Positions 13,602 through 24,800 of a DNA stretch of 64,000 bases are shown one piece after another. The translations under genes were made by a program, and so were the position numbers. The stretch spans positions 14,978,501 to 15,042,500 of the forward strand of contig JAMPIT010000484.1 of NCBI GenBank assembly GCA_026261815.1, given 5' to 3'. The notes under the pieces are model-generated. The model saw only the letters and a program-made list of their open reading frames with translations. It did not search any database and was not told where the DNA came from. The first letter of the stretch is position 1, and every line of letters starts with the position of its first letter. Source of the stretch: Monarcha castaneiventris obscurior (taxonomy: Eukaryota; Chordata; Aves; Passeriformes; Monarchidae).

Positions 13602-13616
13602 CGTGTGTGTGTGTGC
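13602..13616 (+). repeat. (GT)n microsatellite
   Basis: A short GT dinucleotide run of about six units within CGTGTGTGTGTGTGCACA. Confidence 0.85.
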
Positions 13617-16489
13617 ACATGCCTCAGGCACAAGGGAAAGCAGGAATTTTCCTAGGCTGTGACGCACAGTCTACCTGGAGGACTGGCTTTGTCCTGGCTC
13701 TGGGCTGCGGGGGCGAGCCCCAGCTGTCCAAGCATCAGTCCTGTCTGGAACCTCTCATACACTAAGAAGTACCTGGAATTAAAAATGAAAAATGTCATTT
13801 GGGAGAGACTAATCGGTGCAGTGAAAGAGAGTGACCTGCTCCCTATATCTCACATGCATATCCCACTGTCAGTTCTCTTATGGAAAAAATCCTCCACATC
13901 TTGACAACAGACACAAGGCAAGTAGATTTGTTTGGTCTAAGCACGCAGTTAAATGTAGCGGGCTGGTTCCCCTTTGCTCTTTGTCTCTCCACTGGCCCAG
14001 AGTGGGGAAATTCCTAATCTCAACACTCAGATGTGCCCTCTTTGCCAAGACTCATCTTGCCCACGTGGCTTTTGTCAAGGCTGTGACTGGGAGAGCAAAG
14101 CCTGGCAGCTATTTTTCTAAGACTGTAGCAATCCATTGCTGGTGTCCAAGGATCTGCTGCAGGGCTGCTGCTTCAGGGATCTGGTATGGAGCTGCAGGGC
14201 CCTTCTGGGCAGGTCCTGGCCAGGGTTATCTCTGCTCCCCTGCCCCAGGCACTGATGCCCTCATGAAGGGAATGGCCAAACTACACAGAAAACAGCTCTG
14301 ACACAATTTACAGCCCAGAGTGTTAAGATAATGCCAATTGGTGCTGCTTGGCTGCACCAGCTGCTTCCTCCATTGTGTCATTACTGGGCAGGGGGGAACA
14401 GACTGTTCAGAGTTTTGCTGTTTCAAATATGTTTTCCCACTGTGATTGTGAACAACATCACTGTCCTGGAGATGGATGGCAGTACCACAGCTCAGAAAGA
14501 GAGCTGGTTTCTTCTTTTCTGCCTCTCTAGGCCCTTGCCAGACCCATGGGACTCTAGCTTACATTCTCAAAAATCCTCCATTTACGGTTTGGTCGAAGCT
14601 GGCTGTGTTGTGCCCTGCATCAGCCTCCAGAGAGCCTGTGTCACAAGACAGGAGACCTTTCAGCTGGAGAAGTCAGCCACTGTTCAAGGTTGGCCCAGAT
14701 TCTGAGGTAAGGGGTAGATTTGCCATTGTTTCTCAAGCACAGCAGCAACAGCAGCGGGGCCAGGGTTGTGGATGGCAGCCCAGCCATGTCGTGCAGAGCT
14801 GCTTGGGGTGCATGTCCTCACCCTTGCCCACGTGTCTCCCCTTGGAGAACGGTTACAAAACTTTCTCTGCAACTTTGATGGCACTTGCTGTCTTTTATTG
14901 GACTCCCATATAACTTCAGTTGACGATGGCAGTAATTCAACAGCAATGCTAAAAGCAGTCAACTGCTGCCAGCCTTGTTGACTGGCTGCTTCAGGCCACC
15001 CCTTCAGAAAGCTCCAGTAACATCTGGGGGGATGATGCTTGTCCTTATTGCTCTAAGCAAGCCTTAATTACAAAGCAGATGTCACCTTTCAACTTGGTTG
15101 TCTGAATTCAGTGGCACCCTTTCACATGCAGCAGGATGCAGGATCCTTTCCTTCCTGACCCAGAATTGTTGAGTGTCATTTGCTGTGTCAGCCTAAAACG
15201 AAGGGGTGAATTTCATTGGGTAAAGTGAGGCCTGTGTGTGGATGAAAAACAGATGAAAGCATAATGTGATCCAGCAGCTAGAAATTAGATAAATGTAACC
15301 TAGAAAAATAAGGTATGTGGTTTTAACAGTGACTAAATAGCAACAGTTAAATAATTTTTGGCACCAATTACCAAGGGATACAGTGGTGGTTCTGTCTCTT
15401 GAAGCCTCTGAAGAATCCATGTCTTGTTATCTCAGCCAGAAGAAATTTGGGACGTCAGATGAAGTCTAAGAACATTTTTATGCAGGAGACCAATATGATT
15501 ATTCCTGCTGCCTTCTTTTTATCTAGAAATGTAAAAAACTGTAATTTTAAAGGCACTCAGCACTCTTTAGTGTAAATATTGCTATTCTGCAGCAATCCCT
15601 GTTACCTTCTCCTTAATGCTGCTTTCCTAACACATTGCTCTGAGCTGGTGGATGGCAATCAAGATTACAGCAGGTTAAATGCCTTGCTACATCTGTATAA
15701 TGTGGAGTGATGGTTCATGCCCAATGACCATGAAGGTCTTTGAAAAGCCTTCATGCTGAGGTCAAAGCTTGCTGAGCATTTCCTATGGTGGCAGCATGGC
15801 CAGAAGCTTCTCCTTCCACTGCTGCTCCTTTTGTTTGCTGATTTTGTTTTTAATAAAGTCCCCAATGCCATCATAATGCATAATGTGATTTCCTTTTGGC
15901 TGCACAGGCTTTCATCTGGAGAGCTTCCTCACTGATTTTCAGCCTTGGCTGTGCGAATTTGTGTCTAAAGACCAGACTGGGAATGTAAGAGCTGGGGAAT
16001 CATCTGGCTCTTACTGGAAGCAAGAGCACCCACTAGGAGCTGTTCGACCAGGTGGGAGAGAATGGTCATGGTCAGAGATTAACTCTGAGCTCAGCTGAGG
16101 CCCTGGGCAGTGGGAACCTTGCTGCATTCACTGCCTGGGCCTGGGAACACGGCAAGGGGCACTGATGTTTCTGAAGGATGTAGAACAGACTGATCTAGTG
16201 ACTGGAAGGTCCAAAGCTCTTTCTTGATTTGACCTGAGATTTGGGAAATTAGTGGGTTTTAATCCTTGTGATCCTGGAATGCCCATAGGCTGTGAAAGGA
16301 AGTCTGGACCTCCTGAAATGCCCTGTACCACAAAAACAATCTTACTGAGAAGGACTGTATTAAACTGGTTTCCTAATCAAGATTTCATTTGCTGAATACT
16401 TACAAAATGTGAGACACCTTCAAATTACTCTGAATGTTCATTTGTAGTTTTTAAAAATTTGATTTTACATATCTGTAATCCTATTACTT
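13617..16489. other. Gene-free stretch
   Basis: Overlapping open frames of 156 (plus, 13831-14301), 145 (plus, 14476-14913) and 124 codons (plus, 14331-14705) occur here in different frames. None has a recognisable domain, and the long frames overlap, as expected for chance openness in stop-poor sequence. A CAG/CAA-like run lies near 14740-14757. Nothing else stands out. Confidence 0.55.
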
Positions 16490-17379
16490 ATTTGGTGCTC
16501 AGCAAATAAAACAACCTGCAACTATTTCCTTTGACTTGCTGAACTTAAGGGCGATGCCAAAGCTGTAATTTAATACCAAAGCATCCGAGCACTAATGGAC
16601 GTGTTGATCCTCTCGACAGCCAGTGAATTCCTCTGGGCTAACCAGGGGATTATAAAATACATCTTAATGTGCAGCTATTCAGCAGAAATCTTTCCTTATC
16701 TGACATTAGCCAGGAAATCTCTCTGGCCTGCCCTGGAGGGGAGGGGGTCCCTGAAGTCCATGGACAGCTGGGGAGGTTTTGATGGCTGTGTTCTCTAAAC
16801 ACAGCATCTTCTCCACACAGTCATTACCCTGCCTTCCCTACTCTTCCAAATATCTTAAATGCAAAAGAAAGTCACTATTGCAAGGTCAAGCTTTCAAATT
16901 CCAAGGTTCTGCTTCTGAGTGCTGTTGAGTTGACCAAATGGTATTTGAGAAGTGCTGTGGGTCTCCGAGATCAATCCAACAGATTGAAGATCAGACAGAT
17001 CTATGACACCCTCAGAGAAGCAGAGAATGTTGGAGGTCAAAGGTTTGGGTCATAGGATGAGGAAGTTAAAGCCCCATGCCTGAGTCATGATCTTTTGTTT
17101 GGCTCTTCTGAGAAGGGGATCTTTGTGCTTTTAGAAAAGAAGTTGTTCTGCTTTCAAAATATTCCCTTTGATTTCAAGTGAAGGAAAAGCGAGTGTAAAA
17201 AAGGAATGTTTGTCTGTGTTTTCTTTCTTTTCTGTAAAAGCCTTGTGAAAGCACAAGTCAAATTCACTTCTGAAGAACATGGCACTCCAAAAGTGGGGAA
17301 GCACCATACCCTGTCCCATTCTGCTGTGGGTGACCTTCCAAGTCTAGGTGTGGAAACTCCCATAAAAGAACCAATGGAG
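16490..17379. other. Gene-free stretch, mixed AT-rich block
   Basis: 16490-16720 is AT-rich, free of recognisable repeats and contains isolated CpGs (CCGAGC, CTCGACAG). It could be a conserved non-coding block, but one sequence cannot show that. The remainder up to the old LINE at 17380 shows nothing recognisable. Confidence 0.4.
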
Positions 17380-17695
17380 CATTCTGGGATACTTCAGCCT
17401 GGAAAAGGATGATTTGAGGGGGAATGTAACACAGACCTACAAAATCTGGAGGGGCATGAAGCAAATGGATAGGAACTGCCTGTTCCTGCCTTTACCTGTT
17501 CAAGAGCTGGAGGCCAACAAATACGGGCAGATTTCAAACAAATGGTGGGAGCTGGTTCTGGATGTACCAGCTAGGAGACCCAGAGAACTTCTCATCAGAG
17601 GGTGTTGTGGGTGCAAGGTGTATTCCTGTGTTCAAAGGAAGACAATAGTGTTTAAAACCAAGATTGTCGGGGATCACTGAATAGGCAAACCCTCT
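17380..17695 (+). mobile_element. Old CR1-like LINE, ORF2 C-terminal and 3' fragment
   Basis: One plus-strand frame reads GYFSLEKDDLRGNVTQTYKI, then WRGMKQMDRNCLF. This matches the C-terminal signature of CR1-type ORF2 proteins from reptiles and birds (SLEK..LRG......YKI..GM...DR..LF). Further matches follow at nucleotide level: CAGATTTCAAACAAA, and GAACTTCTCATCAGAGGGTG then TTGTG, which correspond to the family's 'wnslP..vv' region, with GTGTTCAAA shortly after. The reverse transcriptase proper is absent, so this is a 5'-truncated dead copy. It is more diverged than the avian CR1 fragments elsewhere and resembles the amniote-wide CR1 group known from turtles and crocodilians. The 88-codon open frame at 17414-17680 is a relic of this element, not a gene. 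Family assignment is from memory of the consensus. Confidence 0.72.
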
Positions 17696-18930
17696 AAAGC
17701 CAAAAGAAATCTCTACAGCTGAAAATCATTGAAGGCTAAGTAAATAATTTGTGTTTGAGGAGGAAGTCCCATGTATTTTTGACCTATTCTTCCTCTTTCC
17801 TAGGTGTCAGCTCATAGTTTATGTTGGACACAGTGGTGGACTGGGTGGATCCTTGCTGTGGACTCGTATGGCTGCTGTAGGAGTTCTGAGACACTTAAGC
17901 CTGGAGACAACATTCTTAATATTTTAGTCCTGAAAAAGAAGCATCAGCACAACTAGAGCTTCCTAGAAGATCCCAAGGATAACTGATCTCCTTAGAAAAG
18001 CTATTCCTAATTTATCTGCAGTCTCAGTGATTATTTCCTTAATGCCCTCCCTGATCATATCAGCAGTAAATGGGAAGGCCTCAGCTTGCTCAGTATCCCC
18101 TGAGGAATGAGGACTTTTGAGGAGGAGTAAGGCACAAGAGGGGCCAGAAGGCAAAGGGGAGATCTAGGGGGAGGCACTATGGTGGGGTTTTGGAAGCGTA
18201 ATCTTTGGCAAGCTGTATTTTCTTGAAAAATTTCAGCTGCCTGTAAATAGATAGGTGATGGATTGAGAGAGTTGGGCAAGAGCCGGACTGGGCTGGGGTA
18301 GGAACTGGTGATGAAAAAGAAGCTCTGTGTTGGAAGGTGTGGGAATGTCTCTTTGTCCCATTTGCTCTTGAGCACAACCAACCCAGAGGAGCAGTGCTGG
18401 CTGTTGGTTTTCTCAGAGCAGGAAGCCAGACTCTCTGCTTTCCACATATTGGTATCAGCAAGTCTGACAGCTCCTCAGAGGGATTTCTGAGGACTGTAAA
18501 ATGTCATGTCTATGTGGAACTTGTGTCGGGGAAATGCATATTCCCAGAGCTGTTTTACTGAAAGCAGAACTGCAGGACTTTTCCCTTTATTTTTCACTTC
18601 AAAAGGATTAAGTGCATAAATCTTGTCCCTGGCAGAACCTGCCTCTCCCTTTGCGACAGCTCAGGTGCGTACACAGGGAATCAGAGAGCAGGTGACTTCA
18701 ACTTAACCTTCCCTCTGAGCCTCAAGAACAAGCCAAGGCAATACAAAAGGGACCTTCTAAGAGACTTGTGCAGCTGCACAGCCCCTATATTGGCCCCATG
18801 ATCTGTTTATCTTTTGCCTTCAAGGAAGTCTCAGAGTTAGGGGAAGCTCCCCCAAGTGGGATGGCTTAAAAGACTGTATCCTCTGCTGGGAGGTGCACAT
18901 GCTTCTTTCTTTATAAGCCATTTGATGTAT
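17696..18930. other. Gene-free stretch
   Basis: The longest frame is 130 codons (minus, 18055-18447), overlapped by other open frames and without a domain. No repeat is clearly recognisable. Confidence 0.5.
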
Positions 18931-18965
18931 TTTTCCTCTCTTTCTCTCTCTTCCCCTCCTCCCCT
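18931..18965 (+). repeat. Polypyrimidine tract followed by GGCAG
   Basis: An almost pure C/T run of about 34 bases (TTTTCCTCTCTTTCTCTCTC continuing to CCCCTCCTCCCC) is followed directly by TGGCAG|CAG. This has the form of a strong splice acceptor or of a simple pyrimidine repeat. A GTAAGC donor-like word lies about 45 bases downstream. No conserved peptide is visible between them. Confidence 0.5.
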
Positions 18966-20399
18966 GGCAGCAGGATCTCTGGCTGTTGCATGCTTTTCAT
19001 TAAATCTTTCTGATTGTAAGCTTGTATGTTCTGACCCAGGGTCAGAGAGTACCATGGCAGGGATACAGCTCAGCAACAGAATGGAAAGCTTTTTCTGGTT
19101 TGGATTATTGGACATCTCCAGTTATTGCAGTGTGTATTCTTGTCTGGTGTCTGAAGACTGAGTTAAATGTCACCCGGAAAGGAGCATTCCATGATGCTCC
19201 TGGAACACTGAACTTCTCCTCTTGAATGATGAGGGTGTCTGTGTGTGTGTGCCAGTTGTGTCTTGGCCAATTTCTAGCCTCTCTAGTGCTACTGTCACTC
19301 TCATCCCACATATTCCACTTTTGCAGGATCCACTGGGGGAGGTTATTTAACTTCCCTTGCTGATAGGAACAACCACCGTTGGGTTTAGGTTGTTTGTCTC
19401 TAATGAAAGCCCCACTCTTAGCATCAGTTCAAATCACCAACTGCTTACTCAGCTTCGCAGCTCTGTTGTCGGAAGGCATAATCACTTCCTGCATCTTTGT
19501 TTGTCTTTGCTTCTGTGCTGCTGTGCTGATGGGCTGGGAGGTGCTCTGCTGCTCCTACAGCTGCTTTTCCCTGCCCCAAGGCACATCAGCATGGGGGGAG
19601 GAAAAGCAGTTCCTGGTTATTGCTTCACCTTCTTGCCATGCCTCAGACACAGGCTGCTCTGTAATATGGAATATCATCCCCCTTATTTCTGAGGGAAGAA
19701 GTCAAGGGGCATTTATGCCTGTTGTGAAGGCTGTGGAGTTTGCACCTAAAGGGGACAGAGGCAAAATCCATCTGTAAGCTCTGGGCTGCCTGGTATGAAC
19801 ACTGGTGCTGAGATGTCACAGGCTGTGTGGGCATCTCTCTTAGTGTCTGGCCATGATACTGGCCACGGCTGTGGAGATGAAGTGTCAGGGCCCTGAGTGT
19901 AATTAGCCTGGCAAGCCTGTCATGGGGCTCCATTTAAACCCAGTCCATGACTTCGCATTGCTCTCGGAGCTGTGGTGTAGATGTACCACTCCATACAGCC
20001 ATGCCTGTGCCTGGCCACAGGCCTCACGTTGGGACCCAGATCCATGGACTGACCTCCCAATTTGGCATCAGACCTGCCTGGTGGCCACCAGACTGTGTCT
20101 GACCGTGGTTACTGTCACTGGAGCTGACTGACCTGCATTTGAGCTCCTGCCTTGATCTGCTGTATCACACAAATGATCTGGGCTCTGAGTCGGCCCTGGC
20201 TGCCATCCCCAGACTTGGCTGCAGGTCTCACTTATGTTCTGTGGGATGGGGGAGCCCTGCCCTGCTGACTGAGTTATCCTCCTCGACTCCTCATCCTGTA
20301 GGGAACTGCCAGCCTTTCCTGATCCCTGACCCTTGAGAGGTCTCTATGGAGAGGTGATTCTTTGGAAAAACTCATCTTGGTGTGAAACACTTCCTCAAC
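18966..20399. other. Gene-free stretch
   Basis: Open frames of 132 and 111 codons overlap on the plus strand at 19357-19777 without recognisable domains. A short TG run lies at 19236-19251. Nothing else is supported. Confidence 0.5.
19236..19251 (+). repeat. Short (TG)n run
   Basis: GTGTCTGTGTGTGTGTGCC contains about six TG units. Simple repeat. Confidence 0.75.
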
Positions 20400-20600
20400 T
20401 ACCAGCACAGCACAACAAGAGCATGTGGCCTTGGGGATATCCTGTCTGCCCGCTGGGGAAGGTGATACTGTGCATCAAAGCTGTGCCTTCCTTCATATCT
20501 CCAGTGTGGTAAATGTGTTATCACCAGCTCATTAGTTGCAAAATTAATTAGCATTCTAGCCATGGGACGTGATGTGTTTCTCAACTCAGCAGTCTGGCTA
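20400..20600. promoter_or_regulatory. Repeat-free block with homeodomain site, weak candidate
   Basis: The block has isolated CpGs and the homeodomain-type core AAATTAATTAGC near 20541-20552. On the minus strand a 61-codon frame (20399-20584) with balanced composition is open, but I recognise nothing in it. The regulatory reading is only suggestive. Confidence 0.2.
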
Positions 20601-21852
20601 GGCAGGAGCTTCTGTCCAGCCTCAAGAAAGGATGTTTGGGGATTTGAGGGCTTGTTTCTTGTTTTCTTTTTAAGCTGCTAATAGTTCTAGTGTTTTCTGC
20701 TTGCAATCAGCAAGCTGCCCTGTACTGTGACGCTTGCAACCTTCCAGGACAAGAAGAGAAACTATTCTTTTGCAGAATCCTTGCTGAACAGGTTCCCTGA
20801 AAAATATGAGGAACTTGTGACTGCTCATGCCTTGGAAGAAAAGATCATGATAGATGCATTTACAGAGCAGAAATAATAACAATCAACAACAGACAGGAGG
20901 AAATGGCTCCTCTGAGAGTAAGAACCAGACTAAGGGAAGAAAAATGCTCAGGTTAGATAACTAAGTTTTACGAGAAGGGAGGGGAGAAAATGCTGAGAAA
21001 GCAGGTGTGGTAAAGGAGGGACAGGGTGGGGAGCAGCCCCTGCGGAGGGGATGTGCCGCGGCAAGAGCCCACCTGTGAAAGCGAAGCCTCCTCACTGATA
21101 AGGCTGTAAAATGTGTAAACTGAATTGCTGCAGCCTTGTCCCATGGGAGGCCAGGCCCAGCCAAGCAAAGCTGTACCTCCTGCCCTAGGGCAGCGTCTCA
21201 AGGGAGGCAGCAGAGGTTTCCTTGGAGAGGCACTGCCACATCACTCCTGCTCACTTGGTGCTCCAGGCGCAGCCGATTGTTTCCTCCCAAAGGGCCGGGA
21301 AATGCGGAGGCATTTAGCTGAGTGTGGCAGCTCCTGCCGGCTGCTGCCGTCTCAGGAGGATGGAGAGAGCTGTACAGAGGGGACTGGCCCCCGCAGAGGG
21401 CTCTGCATGGGGCTTGCAGTGCAAGGAACCTCTTCTCACCTGTGGTGTGTACCCGTAACTTAACACTGGGTTGTGCTAATTCCTCCTGCTCCCCTCTTTT
21501 TCCTTGCTGAGCTTGTCTCAAACTGATGGCAAATAAAACCCATTTCTCCTCTTTTCTGATAGGCTCCTAAATTCACCTATGATTGCAGATATTGAAGGTT
21601 GTGAGCTCTTGCCAGCCTTCAGAGATTTAAAGCAAAAGCCTCCCACATGTTCCATGTATTTCAGAGGGTGGAGTGTAAGAGCTGCTCTGGGGATGGCTGA
21701 GAGATGTCTGTGATGTTTTGGAGATCCCCATTTGTCACTGAGGGGTAAAGTGGGACAACTCTTGTCACTGGGAGTCCCCGCTCTCGTTTCTTCCCAAATG
21801 AAGTGATTTGGTGACCCGGCAGCCCAGCTTTAGCCCAGAGGAGCTTTATTGG
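20601..21852. other. Gene-free stretch
   Basis: Open frames up to 112 codons (plus, 21125-21463) face a 107-codon frame on the minus strand over the same bases; both look like chance. A few extra CpGs occur at about 21040-21085 (TGCGGAGG, GCCGCGGC) and 21190-21360, but not densely enough to call a CpG island. Confidence 0.5.
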
Positions 21853-21898
21853 GTATTCTACATAGGTCCTACAAGTATTCTACACATAGAACCTACAA
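21853..21898 (+). repeat. Two-copy short tandem repeat, 22-24 bp unit
   Basis: GTATTCTACATAGGTCCTAC-AA (21853-21874) is followed at once by GTATTCTACACATAGAACCT-ACAA (21875-21898). The second copy has a 2-base insertion and a few substitutions. Confidence 0.75.
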
Positions 21899-24800
21899 AT
21901 CAGTCCTTGTCAAAGTAATAATTCACACAGGGTTCCTTTGAAGCTTTTCTAGCTATTGTGGAGACAAATTAGGGCTGAAGAATCTTATTGCTACAGAAAA
22001 AAATTGTTTTTTCCACACAGTCACAGAAGAGTGCTGTTGTGTTGCATGAAGTTCAGGGCTGGATTAAACTGGACATCCAAAACTGGGGAGATGTGAACAA
22101 TTGGAAGCAAAGCTGAAGAAAATGTTCTTGTGATCCCTGGTGAAACATAATTCACTTACCCAGATAATAGGTGTTGTGTGACTTAGTTATTGTAAAACTG
22201 CTCTTAAACTTAGTCTGCTTTTTCCTTTCACTTTGTCTAGCAATTTCTTCCTTCAGAGATCTTAAATGTTGTCTATATTGTTACTGTAACTATTCTGCCT
22301 AAGTCAAATTTAAAGTAACATATCCCTGCCCTGATTATAAATAAGATCCTAAAATTATCCCTAGGTTACCTAAGTTTCTAATGCAGGGAAGGCATTGGAG
22401 CTGTCCTGGTGTTGGGAAAGTATTTCCAGCTCTTCAGGCACTGCAGAACTCCTCTGTCGAGACTTGTTCCTACAGCCTAGACTGTCCACGGTGTCATCAC
22501 AAGAGAAAACACTTATAAAATATAAGCTGTTTCATAATAATTGATTTCTCTGGTCCCTCCTGGGTGGGGAGGAACTACCCACCACATCCTGTGATGCTGA
22601 ACGAGATGTGCTAATAGACCTTTTAATCCTTCATTTCCCTCTGTCCCACAAGAAATTTGTACCTGTTGAAAGGCTGAGTAGATGATTGAAATGCTCCATT
22701 TTTGCATTGTGTAAGTTCAGGGGAACTATTGAAATGGAAATCAGATTCCCAAACCATCACTCAGGAGGAAGAGAGGGAGCTTTGATTGATTGTGTTCCAT
22801 TAAACAAGAAGAGATGAATGGACTGAAGTTTTGGTGTGGGGAAAGTGGGCAAAATGTCTTGAGGATTGTGGTTGGTGCTTTGGTCATGGGGAGACGCTGC
22901 TCTTTAGCAGCCTAGAGAATATTTTCTTAGTGAAACACCATTGTGGGGGCGTGGAAAACAGGGTCAAAAAGGTACAAATAGGGACGAGATTTAGCACTGG
23001 CAAGAAACCATGTTTCTGAGGGTTTGTGGGGAACGATTGTAATTTGGTTATTGTGAAAGGCCAAAGCAGTCTTATCTATGTACCAGACGTGGGTAAGTAT
23101 GATGCAGTGTCAAAATTCCCCCTGCATTTTTTTCACTGTGTTTGTTTTCTTTTCATCAAGAGTTTTGGGAAGTGAGATGTGGTTTTCTTCTCTTAAAGCT
23201 GTACTGTTTGGAATGCAAATTGTTCAGGACAGGGTGTTTTTTCCCCTGTAGCTTTTATCAGAAAGGCTTTGCTTCTGTATATCACCTTTTATCTCTACTT
23301 TTCCCTCTGTTCTGAGATGTTCCATTGCCATGTGTGCCCTCAGAAGCCCTTGAAGGCCCTGTTTCTCTACTCAGACCTGAGATAAACCAGCCTAGGTCTA
23401 TGTGTCCAGTGCAATTGCCAGTACCTGATCCTGGCCTCAGTTGTAGTGCCTTTGCCAAAGAGTTCCTTGCCCTGAGAACCAAACAGATTTCTGCCTTTGA
23501 AGCCCAACCAGCTCTGTCAGAATTAATTAGAAACACACAAGTGCACAAGTTCTGGAATGACATTTTGTTGTTTCTTACTCAATGAATGTGCTAGGAAGTA
23601 ATTTTTATTGCAATGCTGACTGTTAAATTGAAAATGACTATTGTGTTTTTGCCAGAGCTGGGCTTCTAGATGATAGGAGGTGTTAAATCCATACGGTGTT
23701 GCTGCATGGCATGTCACCCTGCCTCTAGCTCCAAAGCCAGAGAAGCTAATTGCTAGATTTTTCTTTGTCATTAGAAGACTGTCTAGCCCCAAAACTCTAC
23801 AAAAGCTCAACATTTATAAATCTAGCCCAAATAACCAAAAAGCATCACTGAGTGCATTGCTCATGATAACACACTCAGAGATAACTGTACTATTGAATTA
23901 TGTTAAGAGAGTTTCAGGGAAAACTTAGGTTAAACTACAGCTCCTGTGAGCTTGGGACATTGGCTCTGGAAAAACATCCACCATGCAGAGCTGCTTTTCT
24001 GTCCCTGGATCATCAGTAGGTGAACGATTTTTTTTTTCTTCCCCTGTGATTCAAGTGGTGAAAAGCACAGAACTTGTGAATTCTATTTTCTAAAATGTTT
24101 TGCCAGCTCTGCTGAGCAGGAGCTTGCAGCCCAAAGTCACTTTGATGGACTTGTTCTTTTAGTGAACTGGTGGAAAGGGTGGAAAAGGGAGAAAAATGCT
24201 TCATTTTGAGCTGCCCCTTCCACAAGGCACTTCGGTTACCTTAAAATCTTTAGATCAAAAAAGTCTGAAAGAGCAAGAGAAATGCAGGGCACTCATGGCT
24301 GGGTGTGCCAGAGGAAAAATCCATCCCACTGTCCTGGAAAGCTCAGCACTTGAACACTGGATAGGAAAGGGTGAAATGCAGATCTCCTGGACAATATCTT
24401 CTAGGGAAAATTCCTTCTTGTCCTAAAGTCTGGCACCAGGAGACAGGTGAGACATTCCTCAATCAGCCTCAATCAGGAGGAAATTGAAAGCAGAGATAGG
24501 AACAAGCTGTGGGTAATTTGAATTGCTTTCATTATTCAATTAACTTTGCATCAGTGTGGGTGAAGAGAAGATGGAGAGTTCTGATAATGCAGTGAACTGT
24601 TACTCGGGAATCCTATGGACTTTCAGGACTTTTTAATGACTTGCCTGATGAGTAAACTGTACTGAAATGAAGACCAGAATCATTGGAGGAGCCCCGCAGG
24701 TACTGTGTTCAAGGAAGATGGCAATTCATGTTTGGAAAATAGGTTTCCCTAAGCCCTCAGGCTGACCTCATCTGGACTTTTCTTCTTGCCAGCTACTGTT

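Noticed and set aside
18690..18730. MIR-like words GACTTCAACTTAACC and GAGCCTCAAG
   Set aside because: Resembles the MIR sense core, but the block is short with no supporting flank, so it was not called.
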